A stretch of DNA of 52,974 bases from JADJPL01 sp964607915 (lineage in GTDB: Bacteria > Bacteroidota > Bacteroidia > Chitinophagales > Saprospiraceae): assembly GCA_964607915.1 (NCBI GenBank), contig CAZSMU010000010.1, forward strand, positions 1 to 52,974. The letters run 5' to 3'. The translations under genes were made by a program, and so were the position numbers. Positions within the stretch are counted from its first letter, which is position 1. Every line of letters starts with the position of its first letter. Below the pieces are notes generated by a model. That model did not search any database, was not told the origin of the DNA, and saw only the letters and a program-made list of their open reading frames with translations. Below, piece after piece: positions 1 to 8,741 of the stretch.

Positions 1-35
1 TGGATTTTTATCCTTTTACGTAGTTTTAGGGTCTG

Positions 36-43
36 TATTTTTG
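36..43 (+). promoter_or_regulatory. Bacteroidota -7 box, near-leaderless start
   Basis: TATTTTTG matches the TAnnTTTG consensus and lies only four bases before the ATG at 48. Transcription starting about seven bases after the box would give an essentially leaderless message. No clear TTTG -33 box is seen upstream, so the call rests on the -7 match. Confidence 0.4.
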
Positions 44-47
44 GTAT

Positions 48-251
48 ATGTATTTTAGGAGGTTGATTGACAAAGAATTGGAGGATTGGCGTTTGGCTGG
101 CCAACGAAAGCCGCTGATGCTGCGGGGTGCGCGTCAGGTGGGGAAGTCGTCGGCGGTGCGTCAGCTTGCCCGGCACTTTGAGTACTTTGTCGAAATCAAC
201 TTCGATGAGCACCCCTCCTACCAAAAGTTGTTCGAGTCCTATACCGACTGA
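48..251 (+). pseudogene. N-terminal fragment of an AAA_14/DUF4143 ATPase
   Basis: The 67-codon frame matches only the beginning of the AAA_14/DUF4143 ATPase family. It has the typical opening (YFRRLIDKELEDW), a Walker A loop GARQVGKSS near residues 27-35 and the following INFDEHP segment, and then stops at a TGA. Full family members are about 380-420 residues, so more than 80 percent is missing, including Walker B and the C-terminal DUF4143 domain. I could not find the missing part downstream. The next frame, at 343, is an independent intact family member of a different subtype. The fragment is best read as a decayed or truncated paralogue. A short expressed peptide is possible because a good -7 box precedes it. 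Confidence 0.7.
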
Positions 252-301
252 GGTACGCCCCGATCTTTCTGCGACGCGTTCCATTTTTTCAAAAAGTTAT
301 G

Positions 302-309
302 TAATTTTG
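302..309 (+). promoter_or_regulatory. -7 box upstream of the DUF4143 ATPase
   Basis: TAATTTTG is an exact TAnnTTTG match 33 bases before the ATG at 343. The -33 region is a T-run (about 283-289) rather than a clean TTTG, so strength cannot be judged. Confidence 0.45.
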
Positions 310-342
310 CATTTAGAATGCAAGAATACATAACCTTTGAAA

Positions 343-1497
343 ATGATTCCTCGGTTGCTGATGGACAGTGTGGAAGAGTTGTATCGGTATTTTCCGGCGA
401 TTTACGTGGGAGGGCCGAGACAATCGGGTAAAACGACCTTGCTTCGGGATACGTTCCCGTTGCTCCCCTACGCCAATTTAGAGGATCCTGATGTGAGGAT
501 GTTTGCGGAAACGGATCCCAGGGGGTTTCTTGCGTCCTTTCCGGCAGGGGCTATATTCGACGAAGCCCAGCGGGTGCCGTCTTTATTTTCTTATTTACAG
601 CATGTGTTGGATAGTACCCCGCAGCTTCGGTTTGTATTGTCCGGGTCCCAGAATTTTCTGCTGATGGAAAAAATCACCCAGTCGCTTGCCGGGCGTGTGG
701 GGATATTGAATCTTCTGCCTTTGGGTTTTGAGGAGCTTCCGGCAGAAACCCGTGCGGGCCTGTCTGCTTTGCAGTGGGCCTGGCAGGGAGGGTTTCCGGT
801 GTTGTACGACAGAGGGGCTCCGCCCCGCCTGGTCTTTCCCAATTATGTAGAGACCTACCTGCAACGCGACGTACGCCTCTTGAAAAATGTGGGGGATCTC
901 GGTCGGTTCAACCGGTTTGTCCGCTTGGCGGCGGGGCGTTCGGGACAGCTTCTGGAGGTATCGTCGCTGGCGAGAGATGCGGATATTTCGGTAAACACTG
1001 CCAAGTCCTGGCTGTCCATCCTGGAGGCTTCCTACCTCATCCTTTTCCTTCAGCCCTACTTTGAGCAGTACAACAAACGGCTGATCAAATCGCCGAAGTT
1101 GTACTTCACCGATACCGGGCTGTTGTGTTATCTGCTCAATATCACCTCGCCGGAAGAGCTGCGCACGCACTATTTCTACGGCAACATTATGGAAACCATG
1201 CTTCTGATGGAATATTACAAAAGGTACACCCATCGGGGCGAACGCCCCCGGTTCTGGTTTTGGCGCGACAGCAACGGAAACGAGATTGACTTGCTGATCG
1301 AGGGAAAGGGGGGCCTTCGTGCGGTAGAGTTCAAGGCATCACAGACGTTCAACTCCCGTCATTTTTCTGCTTTGGCGTGGTGGCAAAAGGTGTCGGGTAT
1401 GCCTCCGGAGTCCTGCTCCGTGGCGTACTTAGGGGAACAGGAATTCCAGACGGGATACGGCGCCCTGACTCCCTGGCACCGGGCCCTGCTGGGATAA
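343..1497 (+). CDS. AAA_14/DUF4143 family ATPase
   Basis: An intact 384-residue P-loop ATPase of the AAA_14 plus DUF4143 architecture. Visible motifs are Walker A GGPRQSGKTT near residues 23-32, a Walker B-like AIFDEAQRVP, and a sensor-1 type LSGSQNF. The C-terminal part has the DUF4143 signature YFTDTGLLCYLL and ends in EIDLLIE followed by AVEFKAS. That spacing resembles a PD-(D/E)xK nuclease-like core. The cellular role of this very common family is not established, so none is assigned. I prefer the ATG at 343; a TTG two codons upstream is also in frame. It follows a truncated relative at 48-251, which suggests turnover of such ATPases at this spot. A hairpin lies just after the stop. Confidence 0.85.
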   Translation: MIPRLLMDSVEELYRYFPAIYVGGPRQSGKTTLLRDTFPLLPYANLEDPDVRMFAETDPRGFLASFPAGAIFDEAQRVPSLFSYLQHVLDSTPQLRFVLSGSQNFLLMEKITQSLAGRVGILNLLPLGFEELPAETRAGLSALQWAWQGGFPVLYDRGAPPRLVFPNYVETYLQRDVRLLKNVGDLGRFNRFVRLAAGRSGQLLEVSSLARDADISVNTAKSWLSILEASYLILFLQPYFEQYNKRLIKSPKLYFTDTGLLCYLLNITSPEELRTHYFYGNIMETMLLMEYYKRYTHRGERPRFWFWRDSNGNEIDLLIEGKGGLRAVEFKASQTFNSRHFSALAWWQKVSGMPPESCSVAYLGEQEFQTGYGALTPWHRALLG

Positions 1498-1502
1498 CAG
1501 GC

Positions 1503-1530
1503 TTGTGGCGAGTGGCCAAGCTCGCCACAA
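1503..1530 (+). terminator. hairpin after the DUF4143 ATPase
   Basis: TTGTGGCGAG and CTCGCCACAA form a perfect 10-bp stem with an 8-base loop, beginning five bases after the stop codon. There is no strong U-tract. The stem sequence (CTTGTGGCGAG) resembles the ends of the palindromic repeat family seen elsewhere here, so it may be a relic of that element rather than a classical terminator. Confidence 0.45.
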
Positions 1531-1626
1531 ATCCATTTATTCCGTATATTTGTCCGTACACAACGCAACGCCGGGCTGGTCCAAAAAGCCGTCGGCACTG
1601 TGCGGGAATCGGTTAAACAGCATGCT

Positions 1627-1818
1627 ATGCGCAAAAACCAGAGCAACAAATGGGTGGCGGGCGTCCTCTCCGGTATAGGGGATGCGTTGGGTATCCCCCC
1701 GACCCTTCTGCGGATCATCTTCATCATTGGTTTTTTCGGAATTGGAGGGATATCGTTCGGGATTTCTTCCGGCGCGATGGCTCTAATCTATCTGCTCTGC
1801 TGGATAATGATGGATTGA
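1627..1818 (+). CDS. PspC-domain small membrane protein
   Basis: A 63-residue protein made up almost entirely of one PspC domain. It has a basic amphipathic start (MRKNQSNKWVAGVLSGIGDALGI) followed by PPTLLRIIFII and a hydrophobic helical pair ending LIYLLCWIMMD. PspC-family proteins are inner-membrane proteins linked to envelope stress, but many short stand-alone copies in Bacteroidota are uncharacterised. The ATG at 1627 is chosen because the domain starts there; a GTG nine codons upstream (1600) extends the frame with unrelated sequence. It is monocistronic, about 130 bp after the ATPase and 70 bp before the GH3 gene, with no partner psp genes visible. Confidence 0.75.
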   Translation: MRKNQSNKWVAGVLSGIGDALGIPPTLLRIIFIIGFFGIGGISFGISSGAMALIYLLCWIMMD

Positions 1819-1888
1819 ATTTTTTGTCAAAAAACCGAGGCTATTTGCCAAATCGGCTACAGATATTAAATACCTAAAACAAAAAAAC

Positions 1889-4213
1889 ATGAAACGCCAC
1901 TACTACTTGTTGCCTGCACTTGCGGTGCTGGCCTCTTTCCAACAGCCGGTGACCTGGCAGGAAAAAGCTCTCACCGATACCATCCGCATCGTTTCGCTCA
2001 GCAATGGCACGACGCTTGGGTATTCGACCACCTCGGGGGTGAAAATCCTGCAAGTCGGCGGATTACCTTTCAAGGACCTCAATAAAAACGGGGCGCTGGA
2101 TCCCTACGAAGACTGGAGGCTGCCCGTAGAAGCCCGCGCCAAAGATCTGGCCTCCAGGCTTGGAGAAGCGGAAATAGCCGGCCTCATGCTTTACAGCCGC
2201 CACCAAAACATACCCGTGCCGAGCGGGGGCTATTTCGGAGGTACCTACCAGGGGAAGCCCTTCGAGCAATCGGGGGCGGCGCCTTCCGACCTGAGCGACC
2301 AGCAAAAAGAATTTTTGACCAAAGACAATCTGCGCCACGTCCTGTTGGTGAGTGTGCAAAGCCCTGAAGTAGCCGCGCGCTGGAACAACCACGTGCAGCA
2401 GCTGGTGGAAGGAATAGGCTTTGGCGTACCGGCGAACAACAGCTCTGACCCTCGCCACGGCGCGCGCAAAGACGCAGAGTACAACGCCGGGTCGGGCGGT
2501 GCCATCTCCCAATGGCCGGAGGAAATCGGGCTGTCGGCTACCTTTGACCCCGCCATCACGCGGCAGTTCGGGGAAATCGCCTCGCAGGAGTACCGTGCCC
2601 TGGGCATCACCACCGCGTTGTCGCCTCAAATTGACCTGGCTACGGAGCCGCGCTGGAACCGTTTCTACGGAACCTTTGGCGAGGATCCCGCACTGGCCTC
2701 CGATATGGCGCGCGCCTATGTGGACGGATTCCAAAGCAGCGCTACCGGGCGCGAAAACGCAGATGGGTGGGGCCCGCACAGCGTCAATGCCATGGTCAAG
2801 CACTGGCCGAGCGGAGGGCCGGAGGAAGGAGGCCGGGACGGCCATTTTGCCTACGGAAAATTCGCGGTATATCCCGGAAACCAATTCAATACCCACCTAA
2901 AGCCCTTCGTGGACGGCGCATTCAAGCTCTCAGGGAAGACGCGGCAGGCATCTGCTGTAATGCCCTACTACACCATTTCCTACAATCAGGACAAAGTGTA
3001 TGGCGAAAATGTAGGCAACGGCTTCAGCAAATACATCATCACGGACTTGCTGAGAAAAAAATACGGCTATGAGGGCGTAGTATGTACCGACTGGCTCATC
3101 ACCGGCAACGAGGGCGACAAGCCGGACGTATTTGCCGGCAAGCCCTGGGGCGTGGAAAAACTCAGCATCGCAGAACGCCACTTCAAGGCACTGGAAGCAG
3201 GCATGGACCAGTTTGGCGGCAATAACGACTCGGGCCCGGTACTCGAAGCCTTTGCGATGCTTCGTAAAAAATACGGAGAAACGGCCGCCCGGCAGCGTAT
3301 CGAACAGTCTGCGGTGCGCCTGCTGCGCAATATCTTCCACACAGGGCTGTTTGAAAACCCCTACCTCGACGAGCAAGCTACCAAAGCTACCGTAGGGAAG
3401 CCCGAATTCATGAAAGCAGGCTATGAAGCGCAGTTGAAGTCTATTGTCCTTCTGAAAAATAAGAACCAGTCCCTGCCCGTCAAAACGCGCAAGAAAGTAT
3501 ATATCCCCATGCGGGAGGTGCCCGAAAGCCTGAATTTCTTTGGAGCGCCCGTGCCGGGGTCGGTCGTTGATCCCGTAAATCGGGAGCTGGTTGGCAAGTA
3601 CTACGAGGTGGTGCGCACCCCGGAAGAAGCCGACTTTGCCATGGTCTTTATCAAAAGCCCGTACAGCAACGGCTATTCCCGTAAGGACCGCGAAACGGGT
3701 GGCAATGGCTATGTGCCCATCAGCCTGCAGCTCGCCGATTACACGGCGACTGCCGCCCGGGCAAAAAGCATCGCTGCCGGCGACCCCGTCGTGGATCCTG
3801 CTGTGACCGACCGATCCTACCGGGGCAAAACGTCCCGGTCGAGCAACTACCCCGACCTGCAGACCCTCCGGGATACCCGCAAAGGCATGGGTGCCAAACC
3901 GGTCGTGTTGGTGGTATCTGCCACCAACCCCATGGTCTTCCAGGATGTCGAACCCCTGGTGGACGCCATATTAGTCGAATTTGGCGTGCAGACCGATGCC
4001 GTCCTCGAAATGGTCAGCGGTAAGTCCGAGCCCTCGGGCCTGCTTCCCCTCCAAATGCCGGCGCACATGGAAACCGTCGAAAAACAGCTCGAAGACGTGC
4101 CTCTGGACATGATTCCATACGTGGACGAAGCCGGTCACGCCTACGATTTTACTTTTGGGTTGAACTGGAAGGGAATCATCCGGGATGCGCGGGTCAAAAA
4201 GTATAAGCATTAG
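1889..4213 (+). CDS. Glycoside hydrolase family 3, probable beta-glucosidase
   Basis: A 774-residue exported enzyme. A signal peptide (MKRHYYLLPALAVLASF) precedes a GH3 N-terminal TIM barrel that contains EPRWNRFYGTFGEDP and the nucleophile region VVCTDW, with Asp near residue 401. A GH3 C-terminal domain follows (IVLLKNKNQSLPV onward). The tail ends with the fibronectin-like-free form (YDFTFGLNWKG). GH3 enzymes of this layout hydrolyse terminal beta-glucosides by a retaining mechanism, probably in the periplasm or on the surface. The gene is alone, but a beta-glucosidase would complete the glucan breakdown begun by the GH16 enzymes 13 kb away; that link is inference. Its TAG stop runs straight into a sequence like the end of the palindromic repeats (TAGGCTTGTTGCGAGGGGG). 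Confidence 0.88.
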   Translation: MKRHYYLLPALAVLASFQQPVTWQEKALTDTIRIVSLSNGTTLGYSTTSGVKILQVGGLPFKDLNKNGALDPYEDWRLPVEARAKDLASRLGEAEIAGLMLYSRHQNIPVPSGGYFGGTYQGKPFEQSGAAPSDLSDQQKEFLTKDNLRHVLLVSVQSPEVAARWNNHVQQLVEGIGFGVPANNSSDPRHGARKDAEYNAGSGGAISQWPEEIGLSATFDPAITRQFGEIASQEYRALGITTALSPQIDLATEPRWNRFYGTFGEDPALASDMARAYVDGFQSSATGRENADGWGPHSVNAMVKHWPSGGPEEGGRDGHFAYGKFAVYPGNQFNTHLKPFVDGAFKLSGKTRQASAVMPYYTISYNQDKVYGENVGNGFSKYIITDLLRKKYGYEGVVCTDWLITGNEGDKPDVFAGKPWGVEKLSIAERHFKALEAGMDQFGGNNDSGPVLEAFAMLRKKYGETAARQRIEQSAVRLLRNIFHTGLFENPYLDEQATKATVGKPEFMKAGYEAQLKSIVLLKNKNQSLPVKTRKKVYIPMREVPESLNFFGAPVPGSVVDPVNRELVGKYYEVVRTPEEADFAMVFIKSPYSNGYSRKDRETGGNGYVPISLQLADYTATAARAKSIAAGDPVVDPAVTDRSYRGKTSRSSNYPDLQTLRDTRKGMGAKPVVLVVSATNPMVFQDVEPLVDAILVEFGVQTDAVLEMVSGKSEPSGLLPLQMPAHMETVEKQLEDVPLDMIPYVDEAGHAYDFTFGLNWKGIIRDARVKKYKH

Positions 4214-4229
4214 GCTTGTTGCGAGGGGG
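4212..4229 (+). repeat. solo left-end-like sequence of the palindromic repeat family
   Basis: AGGCTTGTTGCGAGGGGG differs from the family end AGACTTGTTGCGCGGGG by a few bases. Its first two bases are the AG of the GH3 stop codon. No matching right end follows before the convergent cyclase gene ends at 4259, so this would be a heavily decayed copy. Confidence 0.4.
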
Positions 4230-4258
4230 CATACCCTGCCGGGGGGCTTCAACTGCGC

Positions 4259-7200
4259 TCAGGAGACCACTAAGCGCTCGAGGATATCCAGTCGGAACTT
4301 GAACAAGTACCGGGGGGTTTCCCGATATAGTTTTTGGTAGAGTTGGAGGGCGCGTAGGTGGGAGTTGGCATCGAGTGGATCGATGCGGAACAATTCGTAC
4401 CGGACTGCTGCCTCCTGGTCGGGCGTGTGGGCGTGTGGGAGCAGGGCTAGCAGGCGATTGTGGCTTCCCTGGGCGTGGCCGGCGGCGAAGTCTGCTTTGA
4501 CGGCCAGGAGTTGCGCTTCGAAGTGCAGGTCTGGGTTCCCGAGTTCATCGGCTAAGGTAGCGGCTTCTGTGGCGACCCGTTTGAGTTCCTCCCAGTCGCC
4601 TGTTTCGAGGAGTACGGTTCCTTTTTCCACCAGGCTGAATCCAAGGACGAGCTTGTTGTTGATGAGGCGGGTCAGTTCGATGGCGCGGTTGTAGAAATGC
4701 AGGGAGCGGCGGTGTTGCTGCAGGAAGAAGAAGATATCGCCCAGGGTGTTGAGTGCTTTGGCGATGCCTTTTTGATAGCTGAGTTCCTCGCAGAGCATGA
4801 GCGCTTTTTGCATGTACTCGATAGCGCGGTGGAATTCGCCCTGTACGTTGAGCAGTTGGCCGATGAGGCTTAGGGCGATGGCGGTACCCTGTTTGTCGCC
4901 GAGTTCTTCGCAGAGCTCCAGGTCTTTGAGGTAGCAATCCATTGCCTGGCGGTAGTTCCCCTGGCGTTCAAAGATGACGCCCATATTGCCGGTGGCGATG
5001 GCGGCCAGTTGTTTGTTGCCGAGTTGCGCATTGATGCGCAGGGCTCTGCGCAGGTAGTCCATCGCTTCTTCATAGCTTCCTTTTTCCACGCACACGATAC
5101 CGAGGTGGGTGAGGATATTGGCCATGCCGGAGTGGTCTTTTCGTTCCTCGCAGGAGTCTAAGAATTCCAGGTTTACGCGGATGGCCTGTTCGTATTCGCC
5201 CCGGTTCATGAAGGAGAGTCCGAGGTTGGCGATGATTTGGGAGTCGGGGAAGTAGCCTGGTATTTCGCGTGCTTTTCGGATACAGTCCTGGAAGTAGTTT
5301 TCCGCTTCGGGATACTTGCCCTGCCGGAAGTAGAGATTGCCCAGGTTGCCGGTAGTTTCGACCATTCCGGCCGGGTGCCGGAGCTGTGCGAACAAGTGCA
5401 GGGCATGTTGCAACTGGCGCATGGCGCCAGTGTAATCGCCTTGTAACATGAGCAAGTGGCCGTATGAGCAGCAGGAGCGGGCCAGCAGTTCCTCCTGCCG
5501 GGTTTCCAGAGCGTTGGCGGCTGCCTCCTGGAGGGTTTTGGCAGCGGCCTCCCAGTTGCCGGTCATAACCAGGATTTTGCTTTTTTTCAGCAGGGCGCTG
5601 ACGAAGAGCACGTGGTCCTGTCGCACTTCGGGGAAGGCCAGCAATTTTTCGAAATATTCCAGTGCCTGTTGGTTTTGGAATTTCCCCAACGCGTAGTCGC
5701 CAGCCTTTTGGAGGTAGGCGATGGTTTTTTCCGGTATTTTCGCCAATTCATAATGGAATGCCAGGTCGAAGAAGCGGTCTTCCAGGTTATCGGCGTAGAT
5801 GCGTTCGATGGCTTCTGCGATGAGGCGGTGCAGTTCCTGGCGGCGGGCGCCGATCTGCATACCGTAGGCGGCTTCGCGCAGGAGTGTATGGCGGAAGATG
5901 TAGCGCAGTTCGGAAATAGCGCGCCAGATCTGGCCTTTTTCGGCGATCCGCACCTGTTCGGCGAGGAGGTATTGCGGGTGGCCGGTTTCGCCGGCAAACT
6001 CTTCACTGGCGAACATGAGTTCGGCGAGTACCGGAAGCTCAAATTCCCTTCCGATGACTGCGGCGGTTTTGACCGTCTCGCGTGCCAGGGCCGACAGGCG
6101 GTCAATGCGGGCGGTGAGGATGGCGTTTATGGAGCTCGACAATTCGATATTGGGATCTTTGACGGTCCAGATGCGATCCTGTTGCTCGAGGAGTTGTTGT
6201 TCGGTGAAGTATTCGAGGAGTTGTTCGAGGTAAAAAGGATTGCTGTTGGTCGTGCGGAGCAGTAAGTCCAGGAAATCCTGAGAAATGGAGCCTTCCAGTC
6301 TGTTTTCTGCAAACTGGCGCACGAAGTTTCCCTGCAGGGCATTCAAGTCGAGTACCAATAGCGGCAGGTCTGCTGCGCGGGCTTTGGCCGACTCAAAAAA
6401 AGCGGGGTGCGAGCCGTCGTCGTTGAAGCGCGAGGTCACCAGCAGCAGCATGGGGAAGCGGCCTGCCTGCCGGATGAGCTCGTCGAGCAATGCGATGGAG
6501 TTTTGGTCCATCCAGTGGGCGTCCTCTATCTCCACGACGAGCGGATTGAGCTGTGCTTCGCAACAGAACAGGTTCACAATCGCCTGTATGGTATTCTGGT
6601 AGCGGCCCCGCGCATCGAGCTGTTCCCAGATGGAATCGGGATAGACGATGCCAATCAAGGCTCCCAGGACGGATTTGGTGCGGGTCAACTCATCGCACAG
6701 CCCCTGCGTTTCCAGTCCGGGAATCCGGGAGAGGCGCTCGAACAGGTTTTGGAAGCGGTTTTCAAAGCGCTCGAGGTTCCGCGTGGATGCATCTTCTGCC
6801 GACTGCCCGAAGTAATTCCGCAAAAAGTAGAGAAAGGGGTTGAACGGCTTCCGCAGGATTTGATCGGTCGGGCAAAAAGCCCAGAAGGTTTCCTGGCGAT
6901 CCACGATGTATTTTCGCGCTTCGTAGGTGAGGCGGGTCTTCCCTATTCCCGCTTCCCCAAACACGAAGGCTATCCCGGCGGGCTTGCGTTCTTTCAGGGG
7001 GTAGGCAAAGAGCAGGAACTTGCGCAGTTCTATGTCGCGTCCAACCAGGGCACCGGAATAGACCTGGGCCTGTTCCTCCGTACGTGCCTCTAGGCGGTAG
7101 GTGGGGATGGGGCGGGGCACTCCTTTGTAGTGTATTTCCCCCCGGTGCTGAAACACAAAATGCCGGTTTTTGCTGACCGACTCGTCGGTGAGTACTTCGC

Positions 7201-8296
7201 CCCAGTGCGCGTGCGCCATCAGGCGTGCGGCCAGGTTGACGTGTTTGCCCACGATAGCGTACTGGCAGCGTTCCTCTCCACCCACTATACCGGTGTAGGC
7301 CGTGCCCAAGGTCATGCCCACTTTGAACCGAAAGCCTTTGTTTTCCATCAGTTCGCGCAGCTTCTGGCGCAGGGCATACACGAATTCCAGGGCGCGGTAA
7401 TCATTGTTTTCAAACGATACGGGAGCCCCGAAAAAACAAGCGGCCAGAGCGCCTTTATCGCCAAAATCAAACTCTTTGAGATAGGCGGAAAAGCTGGCTA
7501 TCAAATCTATCAATACTTGGATGACGCGGTGCAGCATACGCCGGTCTTCAATGCCGCCCAAGGCTATGAAGACCGACACAACGCTTCGGAACTCCCCGTT
7601 TTGTTGCACTTCCAGCACTTCATCGGGCAGAAAAGCCTTGAGTATCGCCGGTTGTAAACTGGGCAAGGGCACGGCAGGTGGCAGCGGGGTCGCTGCAAGG
7701 CCCGCATCGGGCTGGAACGCGTAGTAGCCGGGTTCTATATCTAAAAAAGAGAATCCATGCCCGGCAATCCGCTCCCGGAAGGCGTCGTCCAATACGATAT
7801 GGTGGTTTTTGCCTTTTGCCTTTTCCTGGCGACGGGCAGCCTGGTCAATCGGCTTTCCGCGGAAGTAAAATGCGCAGGCATCGTGGCCGGCTATGCCCCA
7901 CTCCACCTCCCCATGTGAAAGGCCTGTTTTCAGGGCTATCTTGAAGCCCCCGAAACGGGAGGCATGGCTTTTAAAGAACGCATCTGCCGAGGCCGCCGCG
8001 CAAAGGCATTGCAGGCAACTGTCTGCCTCGCCGTCGGGGAATATGGCGTAGAACGAATCCCCGGCAAAATGCGGGATGAACCCGCCCCGCTCATATACCA
8101 GACGCACCAGCGGGCCGAAGATGTCGTTGAGGATGACCGATAGCTCTTCGGCGCCCCGCGGCCCTTTTTTCATCAACGCCTCTGTCAGCGCTGTGAACCC
8201 GCTTAAATCGGCAAACCACACATACGCACGCAGGGAGCCGTACCGGCCGCGCTCTATCGCTTGCTCATGGATGAAATGCGGGATGAGTGTTTTCAC
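4259..8296 (-). CDS. Tandem nucleotide-cyclase-domain / AAA ATPase / TPR signalling protein
   Basis: A 1345-residue cytoplasmic protein with four parts. Residues about 20-190 are a class III adenylate/guanylate cyclase domain (YVWFADLSGFTALTEAL, HFAGDSFYAIFPDG). Residues about 235-400 are a second cyclase-like domain (VSVFIALGGIEDRR ... YAIVGKHVNLAARL); its first metal-binding Asp position reads Ala, so it is probably inactive or regulatory. Next comes an AAA_16/MalT-like ATPase with Walker A FGEAGIGKTRL and a Walker B-like VVEIEDAHWMDQ. The C-terminal 450 residues are TPR repeats of the type MGVIFERQGNYRQAMDCY. The architecture is known from proteobacteria and Bacteroidota, but ligands and outputs are mostly unknown. 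It stands alone, convergent with the GH3 gene. A TAAATTTG -7 box lies 78 bases upstream of the ATG. Confidence 0.85.
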   Translation of the reverse strand: MKTLIPHFIHEQAIERGRYGSLRAYVWFADLSGFTALTEALMKKGPRGAEELSVILNDIFGPLVRLVYERGGFIPHFAGDSFYAIFPDGEADSCLQCLCAAASADAFFKSHASRFGGFKIALKTGLSHGEVEWGIAGHDACAFYFRGKPIDQAARRQEKAKGKNHHIVLDDAFRERIAGHGFSFLDIEPGYYAFQPDAGLAATPLPPAVPLPSLQPAILKAFLPDEVLEVQQNGEFRSVVSVFIALGGIEDRRMLHRVIQVLIDLIASFSAYLKEFDFGDKGALAACFFGAPVSFENNDYRALEFVYALRQKLRELMENKGFRFKVGMTLGTAYTGIVGGEERCQYAIVGKHVNLAARLMAHAHWGEVLTDESVSKNRHFVFQHRGEIHYKGVPRPIPTYRLEARTEEQAQVYSGALVGRDIELRKFLLFAYPLKERKPAGIAFVFGEAGIGKTRLTYEARKYIVDRQETFWAFCPTDQILRKPFNPFLYFLRNYFGQSAEDASTRNLERFENRFQNLFERLSRIPGLETQGLCDELTRTKSVLGALIGIVYPDSIWEQLDARGRYQNTIQAIVNLFCCEAQLNPLVVEIEDAHWMDQNSIALLDELIRQAGRFPMLLLVTSRFNDDGSHPAFFESAKARAADLPLLVLDLNALQGNFVRQFAENRLEGSISQDFLDLLLRTTNSNPFYLEQLLEYFTEQQLLEQQDRIWTVKDPNIELSSSINAILTARIDRLSALARETVKTAAVIGREFELPVLAELMFASEEFAGETGHPQYLLAEQVRIAEKGQIWRAISELRYIFRHTLLREAAYGMQIGARRQELHRLIAEAIERIYADNLEDRFFDLAFHYELAKIPEKTIAYLQKAGDYALGKFQNQQALEYFEKLLAFPEVRQDHVLFVSALLKKSKILVMTGNWEAAAKTLQEAAANALETRQEELLARSCCSYGHLLMLQGDYTGAMRQLQHALHLFAQLRHPAGMVETTGNLGNLYFRQGKYPEAENYFQDCIRKAREIPGYFPDSQIIANLGLSFMNRGEYEQAIRVNLEFLDSCEERKDHSGMANILTHLGIVCVEKGSYEEAMDYLRRALRINAQLGNKQLAAIATGNMGVIFERQGNYRQAMDCYLKDLELCEELGDKQGTAIALSLIGQLLNVQGEFHRAIEYMQKALMLCEELSYQKGIAKALNTLGDIFFFLQQHRRSLHFYNRAIELTRLINNKLVLGFSLVEKGTVLLETGDWEELKRVATEAATLADELGNPDLHFEAQLLAVKADFAAGHAQGSHNRLLALLPHAHTPDQEAAVRYELFRIDPLDANSHLRALQLYQKLYRETPRYLFKFRLDILERLVVS

Positions 8297-8373
8297 AAAA
8301 GATACCTATGGGTTTTTATGCCTGTCTGGGGAAAGGCGGAGTGCCCGTATGACAGCTCCGTCTCTTCCCAAAA

Positions 8374-8381
8374 CAAATTTA
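8374..8381 (-). promoter_or_regulatory. -7 box upstream of the cyclase/TPR gene
   Basis: On the minus strand this reads TAAATTTG, an exact TAnnTTTG match 78 bases upstream of the ATG at 8296. No good -33 TTTG is visible at the usual distance. Confidence 0.4.
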
Positions 8382-8467
8382 TACCAGAATTCAGGGTTTT
8401 TGGCGAATTGCCCTGTTTTTTCCACCAACGCACGGAAATATTATGCGTGCAAGCATCATACCAGCTA

Positions 8468-8605
8468 CGAGGGTCAAAAAGGCCATTTTGCGCGCACACG
8501 GTGCCTTTCTCCGGCGATCTAATGCCGTTAAATCCCCTCGAAAAGCCTTTGTATGGGCGAAAAAGGACTCTTTTACCCTACTTATCCATCTCTCGCAACA
8601 AGTCT
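8468..8605 (-). repeat. palindromic element, copy A (degraded end)
   Basis: Read on the minus strand it begins AGACTTGTTGCGAGAG, continues through AAAAGAGTCCTTTTTCGCCC and AAGGCTTTTCGAGGGG, and ends GGCCTTTTTGACCCTCG. That is the same order of blocks as the full copies at 24041 and 29309. The far terminal repeat (about 20 bases) is lost or unrecognisable. Confidence 0.75.
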
Positions 8606-8640
8606 GTTCAAAAAATCTACCTTCTTTACAAAGAAACCCG

Positions 8641-8648
8641 TACCTTTG
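8641..8648 (+). promoter_or_regulatory. rpsA promoter -7 box
   Basis: TACCTTTG is an exact TAnnTTTG match. It gives a predicted start near 8655 and a leader of about 135 bases that contains the whole palindromic copy B. The -33 box is weak. Confidence 0.55.
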
Positions 8649-8664
8649 CACATCTTTTTTAAAT

Positions 8665-8741
8665 AGACTTGTTAGGCGGGGTCAGCGAACAGGGGAAAAG
8701 AGCCTTTTTGAGCCCTCGATGATTCCCCTCGCAACAAGTCT
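8665..8741 (+). repeat. palindromic element, copy B (77-bp internally deleted form) in the rpsA leader
   Basis: It begins AGACTTGTTAGGCGGGGTCA and ends CCCCTCGCAACAAGTCT. The left block (GGGGTCAGCGA, AGGGGAAAAGAG) and right block (CCCTCGATGATTCCCC) of the full element are joined directly, and the middle of about 85 bases is missing. The result folds into a compact hairpin in the 5' leader of rpsA. Confidence 0.8.

Noticed and set aside
2063..2896. A 277-codon frame antisense to the GH3 gene
   Set aside because: It lies wholly inside a clear GH3 coding sequence, has no domain, and looks like a composition shadow.
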